DNA of 64,000 nt, taken from NCBI RefSeq assembly GCF_963668475.1, contig NZ_OY764544.1:2418001-2482000 (forward strand), given 5' to 3'. Shown here piece by piece: positions 19,243-27,932 of this stretch. Source of the stretch: an uncultured Methanospirillum sp. (GTDB taxonomy: Archaea > Halobacteriota > Methanomicrobia > Methanomicrobiales > Methanospirillaceae). The translations under genes were made by a program, and so were the position numbers. Positions within the stretch are counted from its first letter, which is position 1, and each line of letters opens with the position of its first letter. The notes below the pieces were generated by a model, which was not told where the DNA came from, did not search any database, and saw only the letters and a list, made by a program, of their open reading frames with translations.

Positions 19243-20325
19243 GTGGTTTATCTGATTGCATCTGGTCGTCTCCCCGGCAGGGAGTATACAGGCTCCAGGC
19301 AGGCTTCCATATACATTGTAGAAGATAATCCGGCTGTATGCGATGTGATCACCCTGGCTCTGCAGGATCTCGGATTCCATGTACCTGGCTGCAGTGCATC
19401 AGGTGAGGATGCGATTGAGAAGATAGGCTGTATCATGCCTGATCTCGTGTTGATGGATATCAGTCTCGCCGGAGAGATGGACGGTATCGAGGCTGCAACA
19501 AGGGTCCGTGAAGAGTTCTCAATTCCGGTTGTCTTTCTTACAAGCAACGATGATGAGACACTAAACCAGCGAATCACCAGGTCAGGCTCGTACGGATATC
19601 TCACAAAACCATATAACGGGCGTGAACTCAGGCTTACGATCGATATCGCGATCCGCACACACCAGTTGGATCAGCGTCTCCGGAGGAGTGAGGAGTTCTA
19701 CCGGACCCTTGCTGATGCATTTGATGACGGAATCATGCTCTTTTCTCCAGATGCAGAGATCAGGTATCTCAACCCCGGGGCCTGCCTTCTCATTCAGGAT
19801 CTTGATCCTGGAGGCACCCCTCCCCTTCCCGGGACTTCTCTTCTGCGGTTTAACCCTGCCATCTTCAGGGAGGAGATCCTGCGGAGTATGGACATGCTTC
19901 TCTCAACCGGAAAGGCAGTACGGCGGGTGGTTCTCATCCTCTCATGCGATCATGATACCTGGCTTGATCTCCATCTCCTGCCAGTCTCTGAATATGGATC
20001 GGACACATCAGGAACGCTTCTGATCTGCAGGGATGTGACACTCAGGATTGAGTTTGAAAATGAGGTGAGGAAGACCGGTCTTGCCAGGATTGAGGAGAAC
20101 ATGGAGCAGTTTCAGATCCTAAACGATCAGATCCGTAATCCCCTGCAGGTTATCGCAGGGCTGGTCGATCTCGAAGACAGCCCGTTCAGACCACGGTATA
20201 TCGAGCAGATCAAAGCGATCGATCAGGTTATCCGGGATTTTGATACCGCATGGGTTCAGTCTGAGAAGGTGAGACGATTTCTCCTCACCCACTTCGGGCA
20301 CGGAATCTACAAAAACAGGTTATAG
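19243..20325 (+). CDS. REC-PAS regulator with kinase-dead DHp-like tail
   Basis: 360 residues from GTG at 19243, preceded by AGGT. The receiver (~20-140) has IVEDNPAV, phosphoacceptor LMDISLAG, VFLTSND and GYLTKPY, so it should accept phosphate. A PAS-like domain (~150-265; ADAFDDGIMLFSPDAEIRYL) is followed by ILNDQIRNPLQVIAG, with Asp295 in place of the H-box histidine, and the tail W-x2-SEK-x4-L-x2-HFG. No ATPase domain exists. Over 58 residues this tail aligns without gaps with that of the sensor at 3489-5183, with 23 identities by my count. The protein could receive phosphate at REC and signal through dimer contacts. Its last 6 bp overlap the convergent gene downstream. Confidence 0.85.
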   Translation: MVYLIASGRLPGREYTGSRQASIYIVEDNPAVCDVITLALQDLGFHVPGCSASGEDAIEKIGCIMPDLVLMDISLAGEMDGIEAATRVREEFSIPVVFLTSNDDETLNQRITRSGSYGYLTKPYNGRELRLTIDIAIRTHQLDQRLRRSEEFYRTLADAFDDGIMLFSPDAEIRYLNPGACLLIQDLDPGGTPPLPGTSLLRFNPAIFREEILRSMDMLLSTGKAVRRVVLILSCDHDTWLDLHLLPVSEYGSDTSGTLLICRDVTLRIEFENEVRKTGLARIEENMEQFQILNDQIRNPLQVIAGLVDLEDSPFRPRYIEQIKAIDQVIRDFDTAWVQSEKVRRFLLTHFGHGIYKNRL

Positions 20326-21477
20326 CATCGGGATGAGGATGATGATTCCCATGAGGATCATCACGACACCGATCATGAGCCTGAGCATACTCTTCTGATC
20401 ATCACGCCATGCACTGACCTTTTCCGGTGGAATCCCGAAGAATACCAGGAGCAGGATGACAACCAGCGGGATCACAACGAGGATGTTGTACAGAACCAGG
20501 TAGACGATCCCGACTGCAGGCTCTTTGTACAGCATCCCGAGGATGCTGATGTATATTCCAGCTGTACAGGCCATCCCGTAGATACCTACCAGGGCACCGA
20601 CGACGAGACCGGCAGGGACACTGGCCTTCTTCATATATGATGAGATCAGGCTCTTTTTTGAGTCAGGTATCGAGAGGAGCGGATGCTGTTTCTTTGAGAG
20701 CCCATCTTTGACCTGAATGATACCTGCAATGATCGCAACTGCTGCCGCTATCAGGGTGAAGGTCTGTGAGAGGCCGGGGAGCTGGATCACCGAGAATATG
20801 GCAAACCCTGAAAGGAGCCTCACTGCGAAGAAGGCGACGATGTATGCAAGCCCTATGGCAAGGACCGTCCTTCGTGACTGTGAAGCCATGAGCGAGACGA
20901 GGAGCAGAGCAAGAACAAGCAGTCCGCATGGATTGAGCCCCTCTCCGATTCCTGCAACGATGAGGAAGCCGGGGTTGATGGATGAGGCTGATGTGTCACT
21001 GCTTCCTGATGTGAGATTTGAGAGGAGTCCACTCTTGTAGTCCCCCTTCTTCACCTCTGCAATAGTTGTATCAAGATTCTCTGAGATCGCCTCCTCTCCC
21101 ATCAGGTTTGTGGTACCGAGGAAGAGGATCGGAACATGGGCATGGGAGATATTATACGCCTTCTGGTAGGCGTTGAAGAGATCGATATTTGTCTGGTTTC
21201 CTGCAAGGCTGTAGAACTCAACCTTTACATCAGAATGGTTTGCCGCGTAGGCCTCTATCACCGGGTGGATCTTCTCACATGCCCCGCATCCGGGGTTGAA
21301 GAAGAAGTGTATGATCACCGGTTCAGAGGAACCAAACCCGCCGATGAAGGGTATTGAGCCAAGGGAATTTGATGCTTCGTCGTTTCCCTGTGCTGCTGCC
21401 GGAGAGCAGATGATCGCAATGCTACAGAGCATCACGAGCATGCCTGCCAGATAGCGGTGCATATGGTGAAGATTCAT
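20320..21477 (-). CDS. thioredoxin-CcdA/DsbD-like membrane fusion protein
   Basis: 385 residues from the ATG at 21477, which opens a clear signal peptide (MLVMLCSIAIICSPAAA). The frame extends upstream but that part is not signal-like. Residues ~45-150 form an extracytoplasmic thioredoxin fold with the active site NPGCGACEKIHP. Residues ~175-385 hold about six membrane helices of the CcdA/DsbD type (GIGEGLNPCGLLVLALLL, GIYGMACTAGIYISILGML), each half with a conserved cysteine. Proteins of this type carry electrons across the membrane to keep extracellular thiols reduced. It is divergent from the rubredoxin-flavodoxin gene at 21701, which supports a redox role for the locus. Confidence 0.82.
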   Translation of the reverse strand: MNLHHMHRYLAGMLVMLCSIAIICSPAAAQGNDEASNSLGSIPFIGGFGSSEPVIIHFFFNPGCGACEKIHPVIEAYAANHSDVKVEFYSLAGNQTNIDLFNAYQKAYNISHAHVPILFLGTTNLMGEEAISENLDTTIAEVKKGDYKSGLLSNLTSGSSDTSASSINPGFLIVAGIGEGLNPCGLLVLALLLVSLMASQSRRTVLAIGLAYIVAFFAVRLLSGFAIFSVIQLPGLSQTFTLIAAAVAIIAGIIQVKDGLSKKQHPLLSIPDSKKSLISSYMKKASVPAGLVVGALVGIYGMACTAGIYISILGMLYKEPAVGIVYLVLYNILVVIPLVVILLLVFFGIPPEKVSAWRDDQKSMLRLMIGVVMILMGIIILIPML

Positions 21478-21660
21478 ACGTATCAACTGTATCCAGATCC
21501 TTTGTTGCGGTACTGGTTTAAGCGTTCCCCGACGATCAGCTACATATCGTGGTTGGTTCGAGTCGGGAGTGCCAGTAGAATTGCAATCATCTCTGTGTAC
21601 AATCAAGAGAATTTGTGTCATTCCAGATATTCATGGAAGCAACCTCATCTGCATGAATTA

Positions 21661-21672
21661 CAAAATATAATG
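21661..21672 (+). promoter_or_regulatory. TATA-box-like element for the rubredoxin-flavodoxin gene
   Basis: AAAATATAATG lies about 30 bases before the ATG at 21701, the distance expected of an archaeal TATA box for a transcript with a very short leader. AGGA at 21690-21693 could still serve as ribosome site if transcription starts slightly upstream. Confidence 0.45.
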
Positions 21673-21700
21673 CATTCGTATCCATCTTCAGGAAAAAAAC

Positions 21701-22522
21701 ATGGCAAGTTCACTTTCCAATCAGACAACGACAGATGAAAAGATACCATGGCTATGCACGGTGTGTGGATTTCAGATAAGCGGAGTAAAACCTCCAAAAG
21801 GATGTCCCAACTGTCATAGTCCGTCAGGAGAGTTTATCCCTGCCCATAAGGAGGTCTTCTCATATGACGGAGAACCGTTTGATATTCTCCTCATCAATGG
21901 AAGTTCCCACCGTGCCGGGAATACCGGGATGATGTCAGATATTGCTGAAGAGGTACTCTCTGAAAAGAATGTCTCGTATAAACGATTCAACCTGAACGAG
22001 TTTTCCATCGAACATTGCTGGTGCTGTTATGCCGTGAGAGCACAGTCCTGTGATTTTCCCTGTCGGAATAAGTCAGATGATATGCATACTTTTCACCAGT
22101 TGCTCCGCATGGCAAAGGCTGTCATCGTTGTTTCACCCATAAACTGGAACAGCATGTCAGCACGGCTCAAGATCTTTTTGGACCGGACCACCTGCATGCA
22201 GAATCTCTATCACCTGAACAAACCAGGTCTGACCGATGGAAAAATACTTGGAATCCTGGTCAATGGTCATGAAGATGGGGGAATCAAGACTGCAATGGAT
22301 ATTTTTCTGAATTTTCAGCAGATGGGATATATTCTTGCCCCCTTTGGTATCTCATACCGGACTCATGGTGCTGAATATTCCAGTAACGAAGACAGGGAAT
22401 TTTTCAGTACCGATCAATTGCTGCGTGACCATACCCGGGGGGTGGTATCAAACGTTGTCGAGATGATGAAACTGGATCTGCAGCGGCACCTGGAGGGCAG
22501 AATCACTCCGGTGTCAGAATGA
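21701..22522 (+). CDS. rubredoxin-like/FMN reductase fusion protein
   Basis: 273 residues. An N-terminal rubredoxin-like zinc or iron knuckle uses Cys19, Cys22, Cys35 and Cys38 (WLCTVCGFQ ... GCPNCHS). From ~60 a flavodoxin-like NADPH-dependent FMN reductase domain follows (LLINGSSHRAGNTGM as flavin loop, VVSPINWNSMSARLKIFLDR as second loop). Between them the cysteine-rich CWCCYAVRAQSC...C may hold an additional cluster. Fusion of a one-electron metal centre to a flavin domain suggests direct electron relay to an acceptor, by analogy with rubredoxin-dependent flavoproteins. It is divergent from the thiol-transfer membrane protein. Followed by hairpin repeat copy 2. Confidence 0.85.
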   Translation: MASSLSNQTTTDEKIPWLCTVCGFQISGVKPPKGCPNCHSPSGEFIPAHKEVFSYDGEPFDILLINGSSHRAGNTGMMSDIAEEVLSEKNVSYKRFNLNEFSIEHCWCCYAVRAQSCDFPCRNKSDDMHTFHQLLRMAKAVIVVSPINWNSMSARLKIFLDRTTCMQNLYHLNKPGLTDGKILGILVNGHEDGGIKTAMDIFLNFQQMGYILAPFGISYRTHGAEYSSNEDREFFSTDQLLRDHTRGVVSNVVEMMKLDLQRHLEGRITPVSE

Positions 22523-22583
22523 CAAGGGTTCTTATCAGGAGAACGATTCAATCTGCATGAAAAAGAGATCTTCATCGGTCCTT

Positions 22584-22613
22584 CCTGGGGCCCTCAACGG
22601 GGCACTGTTGGGT
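22584..22613. repeat. dispersed GC-rich hairpin element, copy 2
   Basis: CCTGGGGCCCTCAACGG followed by GGCACTGTTGGG, an imperfect version of the 5811 element. The preceding bases (ATGAAAAAGAG, TTCATCGGTCC) are also similar to those before copy 1. It sits just downstream of the gene ending at 22522, in a ~290-bp gap. Confidence 0.5.
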
Positions 22614-22812
22614 CTTAAAAAATGAAACTCCGGGTCTGAAACCCTGGACTCTGGTATCCATTCGATAAGAATCAATGGCTTTCTGATGACATCTGGATGA
22701 ATTTTGATCATCTCACATGAAAGGGAGAACCGAAAATTCACTTGAAAAAATGGGTATCCCGGAGATCGATACTACGATTCGTGGTTCGGTACCGATATCT
22801 CTGATACCATCC

Positions 22813-23559
22813 TCATTCCCGGACTACCGCATCTTCCTTCTCTGTAAATGGGTTGGTACGTGCGGCAAGAGAGAATAAATACGGATAATTTATCTTCAGA
22901 TATTCAAGGTACGAGATCCAGACAGGGATCATATGTGCATACCCTCTTGTGATATCCCCGGAGAGATGACGTATATCACTGTCTGGAAGATCACTACAAT
23001 CTCCCCGATGCTTTAATTCTTCAGTCAGATGAAAAACAGCTTGTAATACATCTGTGAATGCTTCATGCTCAAGCAGAGTCGGATTCTCCAGAATTCGGAC
23101 AAGAAAGTCTTCTTTCTCAATGAGAATAGATCTGAGTTCGATCAGATCTGCACAGGAGATCTGAACCTGATACGCAGATTTTTTGGCTTCTCTCATTTTT
23201 GATGCATAGAGGGCATGATTCCAGGTGTTGATTGAAGAATAAAAGTGCTTTTTCTCCTGATATTGCGGATCGTGGGATGAGAAGAATCTCATAAGTGGAG
23301 TCCCGAGTTCAGAGAAGAAGACTCCGATAACCATGTTGAGCTTGTTCAGTTTATTTTTGGTTGCCTGTCTTTCCAGCATCTGATGCAGGATTAGGGTCAC
23401 CAGGAGCACTTCAATTGGAAGAAATGCGATATCATGCAGGGTGTATATGAGAATGTGGTGGGCATCATGAAATATCCCATAATGAAGAAGGAACAGAAGC
23501 ATCGATGAACAAAGCAGGCTGACAGCAAATAGAATCAGCCAGTTTCTGTTTGAGACCAT
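22813..23559 (-). CDS. two-helix membrane protein of unknown function
   Basis: 248 residues from the ATG at 23559, placed just before the first membrane helix; the open frame starts 29 codons earlier. Two hydrophobic helices (~5-30, LILFAVSLLCSSMLLFLL; ~45-70, IAFLPIEVLLVTLILHQML) are followed by a basic stretch (RQATKNKLNKLN) and a ~170-residue helical cytoplasmic domain (GVFFSELGTPLMRFFS ... YLEYLKINYPYLFSLA). No known catalytic motif. It is a conserved-looking archaeal type that I cannot name. Codons are somewhat AT-richer than those of the neighbouring kinases. Confidence 0.75.
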   Translation of the reverse strand: MVSNRNWLILFAVSLLCSSMLLFLLHYGIFHDAHHILIYTLHDIAFLPIEVLLVTLILHQMLERQATKNKLNKLNMVIGVFFSELGTPLMRFFSSHDPQYQEKKHFYSSINTWNHALYASKMREAKKSAYQVQISCADLIELRSILIEKEDFLVRILENPTLLEHEAFTDVLQAVFHLTEELKHRGDCSDLPDSDIRHLSGDITRGYAHMIPVWISYLEYLKINYPYLFSLAARTNPFTEKEDAVVRE

Positions 23560-23691
23560 GTATGTACATATGGTCTTTGAACTATGTTGATTTCGATGTG
23601 GTTTCAAACCAGTGAGTGAATATTTAAATCGACTGGCAATAGTCATATACGGGAGTAGCAGGATACTGTAATCCAGGTCGTTTTGAGGATT

Positions 23692-24909
23692 ATGAATACA
23701 AGGTCTTTCCCCATCCTGGTAATCGCATTGCTATTTTTAATCCCTGCAATCATAGCTGATAACCCGACCGTCATGGTCACCGGGTATCAGATCAGCCCTG
23801 ATGTCGTGTTGCCATCAGAAGCAGTGTCGATCACAGTCACCCTGACCAATACGGCAGACCAGGCCTCAAGAACCGCATCCTCGACCACTGGTAGTTCAGG
23901 TGGTTCGATATCTGAATCGAGTATCACACCGGTGAATGCCTATATCGAATCGGCAACACTGAAGACCAGGGACTTTCAGGTTCTGAACGGCTGGTATGAA
24001 GACATCGGAGAGATCGGTCCCAGGCAGTCAGTCAATCTTACCTTCTTCCTCACTGCCCCCGAGGCAGCCGGGGTGTATTTCCCAGAGGCATGGATCAGGA
24101 TACGTGACTCAGGAAGTGTGAAGTACCCGGTTCCGGTTAATGTGAACTCTCCGTATGCCTTGTCAAAAAAACCATCGTTCAGAATAGATCGCACCGTTCC
24201 GGAACAGATCATTCCAGGTACATCGTTTAATCTCACTGTTGATCTGACGAATGAAGGCCGGTCAAAAGCCCATGACATCACAGTTCTCGTCGAGACACCT
24301 GAGCACTCGATAACCTCACTCTCGCCTGAACAGTATTATATCAAGGATATCGGGCAGGATGAGACATATCATCTCAACCTCTCCTTTGCGACAGACAAAG
24401 ATATCCCGATCGGGATTCTCCAGTTCCCCCTGTCGATCACATACCTGACAACGGATAATACCAGATCTAAACAGAGATCACAGATCGGGATCAGGATACA
24501 GGGAAAAGGAGAGATCGGGATCTCTAAATACCAGATCTCACCCCAGCAGATACAAACCGGTGACACATTCTCATTGATCCTCAGGTTGGAAAACACCGGC
24601 ACAGATGATGCAAAGTCAGTGCGGGCAAGCCTTGACATTCCGTTTGAAGGAATAAAGGAGGCATTTGTCGGAACCATTGAGCCTGGCAATGACGCCCCTG
24701 CAGTCTTCAACCTGAAAGCGACACGGTCTGGAGATATCTTCTACACCCTGAATGTATCCTACCTGGATGATTATGGAGTACACTCGATATCAGAGCCTCT
24801 TTCACTTTCTGTTGAGGAAAAAGGAGGAATAACTCTGCTGATTTTCCTCCTGGCTATCCTGGGTGCTGGTGTTGTCGTCTATCTCTACAAACGCCGGATC
24901 TCTCCCTGA
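23692..24909 (+). CDS. exported CARDB/NEW1-like repeat protein anchored at C-terminus
   Basis: 405 residues from ATG at 23692 (GAGGATT upstream; a TTG three codons earlier is possible). Signal peptide FPILVIALLFLIPAIIA, then three immunoglobulin-like repeats of ~110-120 residues of the type seen in archaeal COG1361 proteins, each with a 'VTLTN', 'VDLTNEGRSKAHD' or 'LRLENTGTDDAKS' strand. A single C-terminal membrane helix (ITLLIFLLAILGAGVVVYLY) ends in basic residues. The stop codon lies three bases before the permease gene, so it is the first gene of a three-gene operon and is probably the extracellular subunit of that ABC system. Confidence 0.85.
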   Translation: MNTRSFPILVIALLFLIPAIIADNPTVMVTGYQISPDVVLPSEAVSITVTLTNTADQASRTASSTTGSSGGSISESSITPVNAYIESATLKTRDFQVLNGWYEDIGEIGPRQSVNLTFFLTAPEAAGVYFPEAWIRIRDSGSVKYPVPVNVNSPYALSKKPSFRIDRTVPEQIIPGTSFNLTVDLTNEGRSKAHDITVLVETPEHSITSLSPEQYYIKDIGQDETYHLNLSFATDKDIPIGILQFPLSITYLTTDNTRSKQRSQIGIRIQGKGEIGISKYQISPQQIQTGDTFSLILRLENTGTDDAKSVRASLDIPFEGIKEAFVGTIEPGNDAPAVFNLKATRSGDIFYTLNVSYLDDYGVHSISEPLSLSVEEKGGITLLIFLLAILGAGVVVYLYKRRISP

Positions 24910-24912
24910 ATT

Positions 24913-26124
24913 ATGACCGGGCAGAAACTCCCTATCGCATTTTTTCTCGCCATCCGTTCGATACAGAACGGGAACCGGTTCACACTGTTTCTTACGATCA
25001 CCATCATGGCACTGGTATTTGTAAATCTCGTCTTTCTTCCCTCGATCATTTCAGGGGTGATCGTGAATTACGATGCCCAGTCTATCGATTATTCGTTTGG
25101 AAACCTGGTGCTCGAGCCGAAGGAGCAGGAGATTTACATAACGAACGTCTCCTCTCTCCAGCATAAGGTCGATCAGATCCCTGATGTCCTGGCAACGTCT
25201 CCACGGATCCAGACCGGAGCCACCTACAATTACCGGGGGAAGACACTCTCCGGTGTGCTGGTCGCTCTGACACCAACCGACGAGGAGCAGGTCACAAAGA
25301 TCCATACGAAACTTAAGGATGGAGAATTCCTTTCTGACGGGGATACAGACTCAATAGTACTCGGTACAACCCTTGCCGGTAACGCAGACACAAGTAAGGA
25401 CAAGTCTGAATCACTCGGAGGTCCACAGGTTGGTGATCAGGTTCTTGTTTCGTTTAATAACGGAATGACCAGGAGTCTCCGGGTAAAAGGAGTTCTCTCT
25501 TCAGGCGTGTACGGTATCGATCAGTACGGATTCATCACCAGGAAGGAGATGGAAGATGTACTGGGCATTTCAGACAAGGCTACATCTGTACTGATTAAAC
25601 TGACACAGAATGGGCAGGAAGAGAGGGAAAAACTGCTTTTGATGGAGTATGGAGTTCGTGAACAGGTAAAAACGTATAACGAGAAGGCGAGCAGTGCGGT
25701 GAAGGATGCCGTCACTGCCTTTGGTATCATCAACGGGATCTCCACCGGTGTAAGCCTTGTGATAGCTATGGTGGTCACATTCATTGTGGTGTATATCAAT
25801 ACAATCAATAAACGGAGGCAGATTGGGATCCTCAAAGCCATCGGGATTCATAAGGACACGATTGTCCTCTCGTACCTCTTTCAGGTTATTTTTATGGCAA
25901 CATGGGGATGTATTCTTGGCCTGTTTCTCGCATTCCTCCTGATCACGTACCTGAATATTCACCCGCTTGTCTTTCCCGGAGGGGCGGTCTACCCGATGGT
26001 CGAGGCGGTTCCATTCATCAGGAGCATTATTCTGCTCTACATGGTCTCTCTCATATCAGGCTGCATCCCTTCATATCAGATCAGTAAAGAACCGATTCTC
26101 GATGCAATCAGGGGATCCGCATGA
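24913..26124 (+). CDS. FtsX/MacB-type ABC transporter permease
   Basis: 403 residues. One membrane helix near the N-terminus (LFLTITIMALVFVNLVFLPS), a ~230-residue extracytoplasmic domain, then three helices in the C-terminal third (INGISTGVSLVIAMVVTFIVVYI ... VSLISGCIPSYQ). NKRRQIGILKAIGI is the conserved FtsX-family coupling motif before helix 3. Four helices with a large outer loop are typical of the MacB/LolCE class, which moves or extracts envelope components mechanically rather than importing nutrients. It overlaps the ATPase gene by four bases and follows the exported protein by three. Confidence 0.9.
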   Translation: MTGQKLPIAFFLAIRSIQNGNRFTLFLTITIMALVFVNLVFLPSIISGVIVNYDAQSIDYSFGNLVLEPKEQEIYITNVSSLQHKVDQIPDVLATSPRIQTGATYNYRGKTLSGVLVALTPTDEEQVTKIHTKLKDGEFLSDGDTDSIVLGTTLAGNADTSKDKSESLGGPQVGDQVLVSFNNGMTRSLRVKGVLSSGVYGIDQYGFITRKEMEDVLGISDKATSVLIKLTQNGQEEREKLLLMEYGVREQVKTYNEKASSAVKDAVTAFGIINGISTGVSLVIAMVVTFIVVYINTINKRRQIGILKAIGIHKDTIVLSYLFQVIFMATWGCILGLFLAFLLITYLNIHPLVFPGGAVYPMVEAVPFIRSIILLYMVSLISGCIPSYQISKEPILDAIRGSA

Positions 26125-26822
26125 TTCAGGCTCACCATATCTCCCGGGTATACACAATGGGACTTGTTGAGGTTCATGCTCTCCGGGACGTATCATTTAC
26201 CATTACACCAGGGGAGTTTGTCGGGATAACCGGAGCGAGCGGGAGCGGGAAATCGACTCTGCTCCATATCATCGGGCTGCTAGATATTCCGACAACCGGC
26301 AGTCTGGTCATCAACGGAACAGACATCAGCACGTTGAATGAGGATGAGAAGACCGAGTTCAGACTTCAGAATCTGGGGTATATCTTCCAGGATTATGCAC
26401 TGGTTCCTGAGCTCTCTGTGCAGGAGAACGTGTACCTTCCTGCCAAGGCAAAGGGGATGAAGAGAGATGAGTATCTCAGAACGAGTGAAGAGATACTGAA
26501 GAGGGTAGGTCTTGGTCACCGGATATCACATAAGCAGTATGAACTCTCCGGTGGTGAGCAGCAACGGGTTGCCATTGCACGTGCTCTCATCAATACGCCG
26601 ATGATACTATTTGCTGATGAGCCCTGTGCCAACCTTGACTCGAAGACCTCACGTATGATTCTGGATCTTCTCAAACAACTCAACGAAGAGTACGGTCAGA
26701 CGATCATCATGGTCACCCATGAAGAGTGGCATGAGGAGTACATGTGCCGGATGATCGTCCTTTCCGACGGTGAGGTATCTGATCAGCGGGAATGTCACCG
26801 GGTGGTACCCAAAAAATCCTAA
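26121..26822 (+). CDS. LolD/MacB-type ABC transporter ATPase
   Basis: 233 residues, normal length. Walker A GASGSGKST, Q-loop YIFQDYALVPELSVQEN, signature LSGGEQQRVAIARAL, Walker B ILFADEPCANLD, and switch His in MVTHEEWHEE. The 'LGYIFQDYALVPELS' region is characteristic of the LolD/MacB/FtsE-like group that works with FtsX-type permeases. The gene overlaps the permease stop (ATGA-type), so translational coupling is likely. It energises the envelope complex formed with the two proteins upstream. The substrate is unknown. Confidence 0.93.
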   Translation: MIQAHHISRVYTMGLVEVHALRDVSFTITPGEFVGITGASGSGKSTLLHIIGLLDIPTTGSLVINGTDISTLNEDEKTEFRLQNLGYIFQDYALVPELSVQENVYLPAKAKGMKRDEYLRTSEEILKRVGLGHRISHKQYELSGGEQQRVAIARALINTPMILFADEPCANLDSKTSRMILDLLKQLNEEYGQTIIMVTHEEWHEEYMCRMIVLSDGEVSDQRECHRVVPKKS

Positions 26823-26867
26823 GAGAAAAAGATAAACGTTAGATATTCTCTATGATAGCATACGAGC

Positions 26868-27344
26868 ATGGATCCCTTAAAAATCCCGAAACAATCAAAA
26901 CAAGAGTACGATGATCTGATAAAAAGGCAGTATTTGTCGAGAATTGCTTTCATTGGCCCGGATAATCCATACATTGCACCGTTCATGTATGTTTTTGACG
27001 GGAGGTTTCTCTACTTTCTCTCTACCCGGTATGGCAGGAAAGTGGAGTACATGAAGGCAAATCCACGGGTTTCTGTTGAGATCGAAGAGTACTCCGCCGA
27101 TCTTTCGGTATTTCGTTTCGTGAGTCTTCAAGGGTTTCTGGAGGAGGTTGTTAATAAGGACAAAACAACCCTGATTAAAGGTATGTTCGTTGAAATGGTG
27201 CGAAAGAACAATCTTTCATCCCATATTCTCACTGCATTCGGTCACTCAGCAGATGATGATGCTGATGTTATCACAACTGATGATCGCTGTGCTGTATGGA
27301 TGCTGAAAGGAGTTACCGATATCGTTGCTCTCAAGAATGGGTAA
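26868..27344 (+). CDS. pyridoxamine 5'-phosphate oxidase-like flavin-binding protein
   Basis: 158 residues. Split-barrel FMN-binding fold of the PNPOx-like group: RQYLSRIAFIGPDNPYIAPFM is the first strand pair, FDGRFLYFLSTRYGRKVEYMKANPRVSVEIE the flavin-contact region, and FRFVSLQGFLEEV the following strands. Family members reduce nitro compounds, bind heme or flavin, or act as F420-linked reductases; which applies here is not clear. The ATG at 26868 lies 45 bases after the ABC operon. A long gene-free stretch follows. Confidence 0.82.
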   Translation: MDPLKIPKQSKQEYDDLIKRQYLSRIAFIGPDNPYIAPFMYVFDGRFLYFLSTRYGRKVEYMKANPRVSVEIEEYSADLSVFRFVSLQGFLEEVVNKDKTTLIKGMFVEMVRKNNLSSHILTAFGHSADDDADVITTDDRCAVWMLKGVTDIVALKNG

Positions 27345-27932
27345 CGTGGTATCTCACCCTGACTTAATAATTCACGGTACGAAAACAGCGTTTTTGCATC
27401 CAACGAACAAGGTCCTTCTTCATCTGAACCGGGCATGAATTTTCTCACTGCCCATGACAACGATCGAATAAGTACAACAGAACCAATTAATTCCTGAGAA
27501 GAGTACTGACAGAGCGTCAAAGGCACACTGTAATTGTGTTCAGGATTTTTTCCCGGTCATCCATCTCTGGCCGGGAAACTGCTGATGTATCGGCTATTAG
27601 GAGTGTTATTCAGGCTTTTCGACCCGGATTAGGAATCTACTCTGCCAATAGGTACGTGCACGTATGAGGTCTAAAGGCTTCTTCTCTCTTCATCTCACAC
27701 GAACGGGTTGCTAGAAGATTAACCGGGTTTACACTGATACGACAATTATCTGATAATTAAAATATGTGATCTCATCCGGCCACACGGATCGTTTAAGAAC
27801 TTTCCTCTGTGGTCTCTAATTTTAATTATGAATTCTTTACATCGGTTTTATGAGAGAAGAAACCATTTATGCATTTTTTCCAAACGTGTACCTGTTGATG
27901 GTAGTAGTACCAGTATGATTGTAGGAGAAAAA
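27345..27932 (+). other. 588-bp gene-free region upstream of the secreted protein
   Basis: No convincing coding frame on either strand. The distal part is AT-rich; ATTAAAATATG near 27757-27767 resembles a TATA box, which would give a leader of ~150 bases. The start codon at 27933 is preceded by GTAGGAGAAAAA. A long spacer and leader before a probable major secreted protein fit strong, regulated expression, but no operator was identified. Confidence 0.4.
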
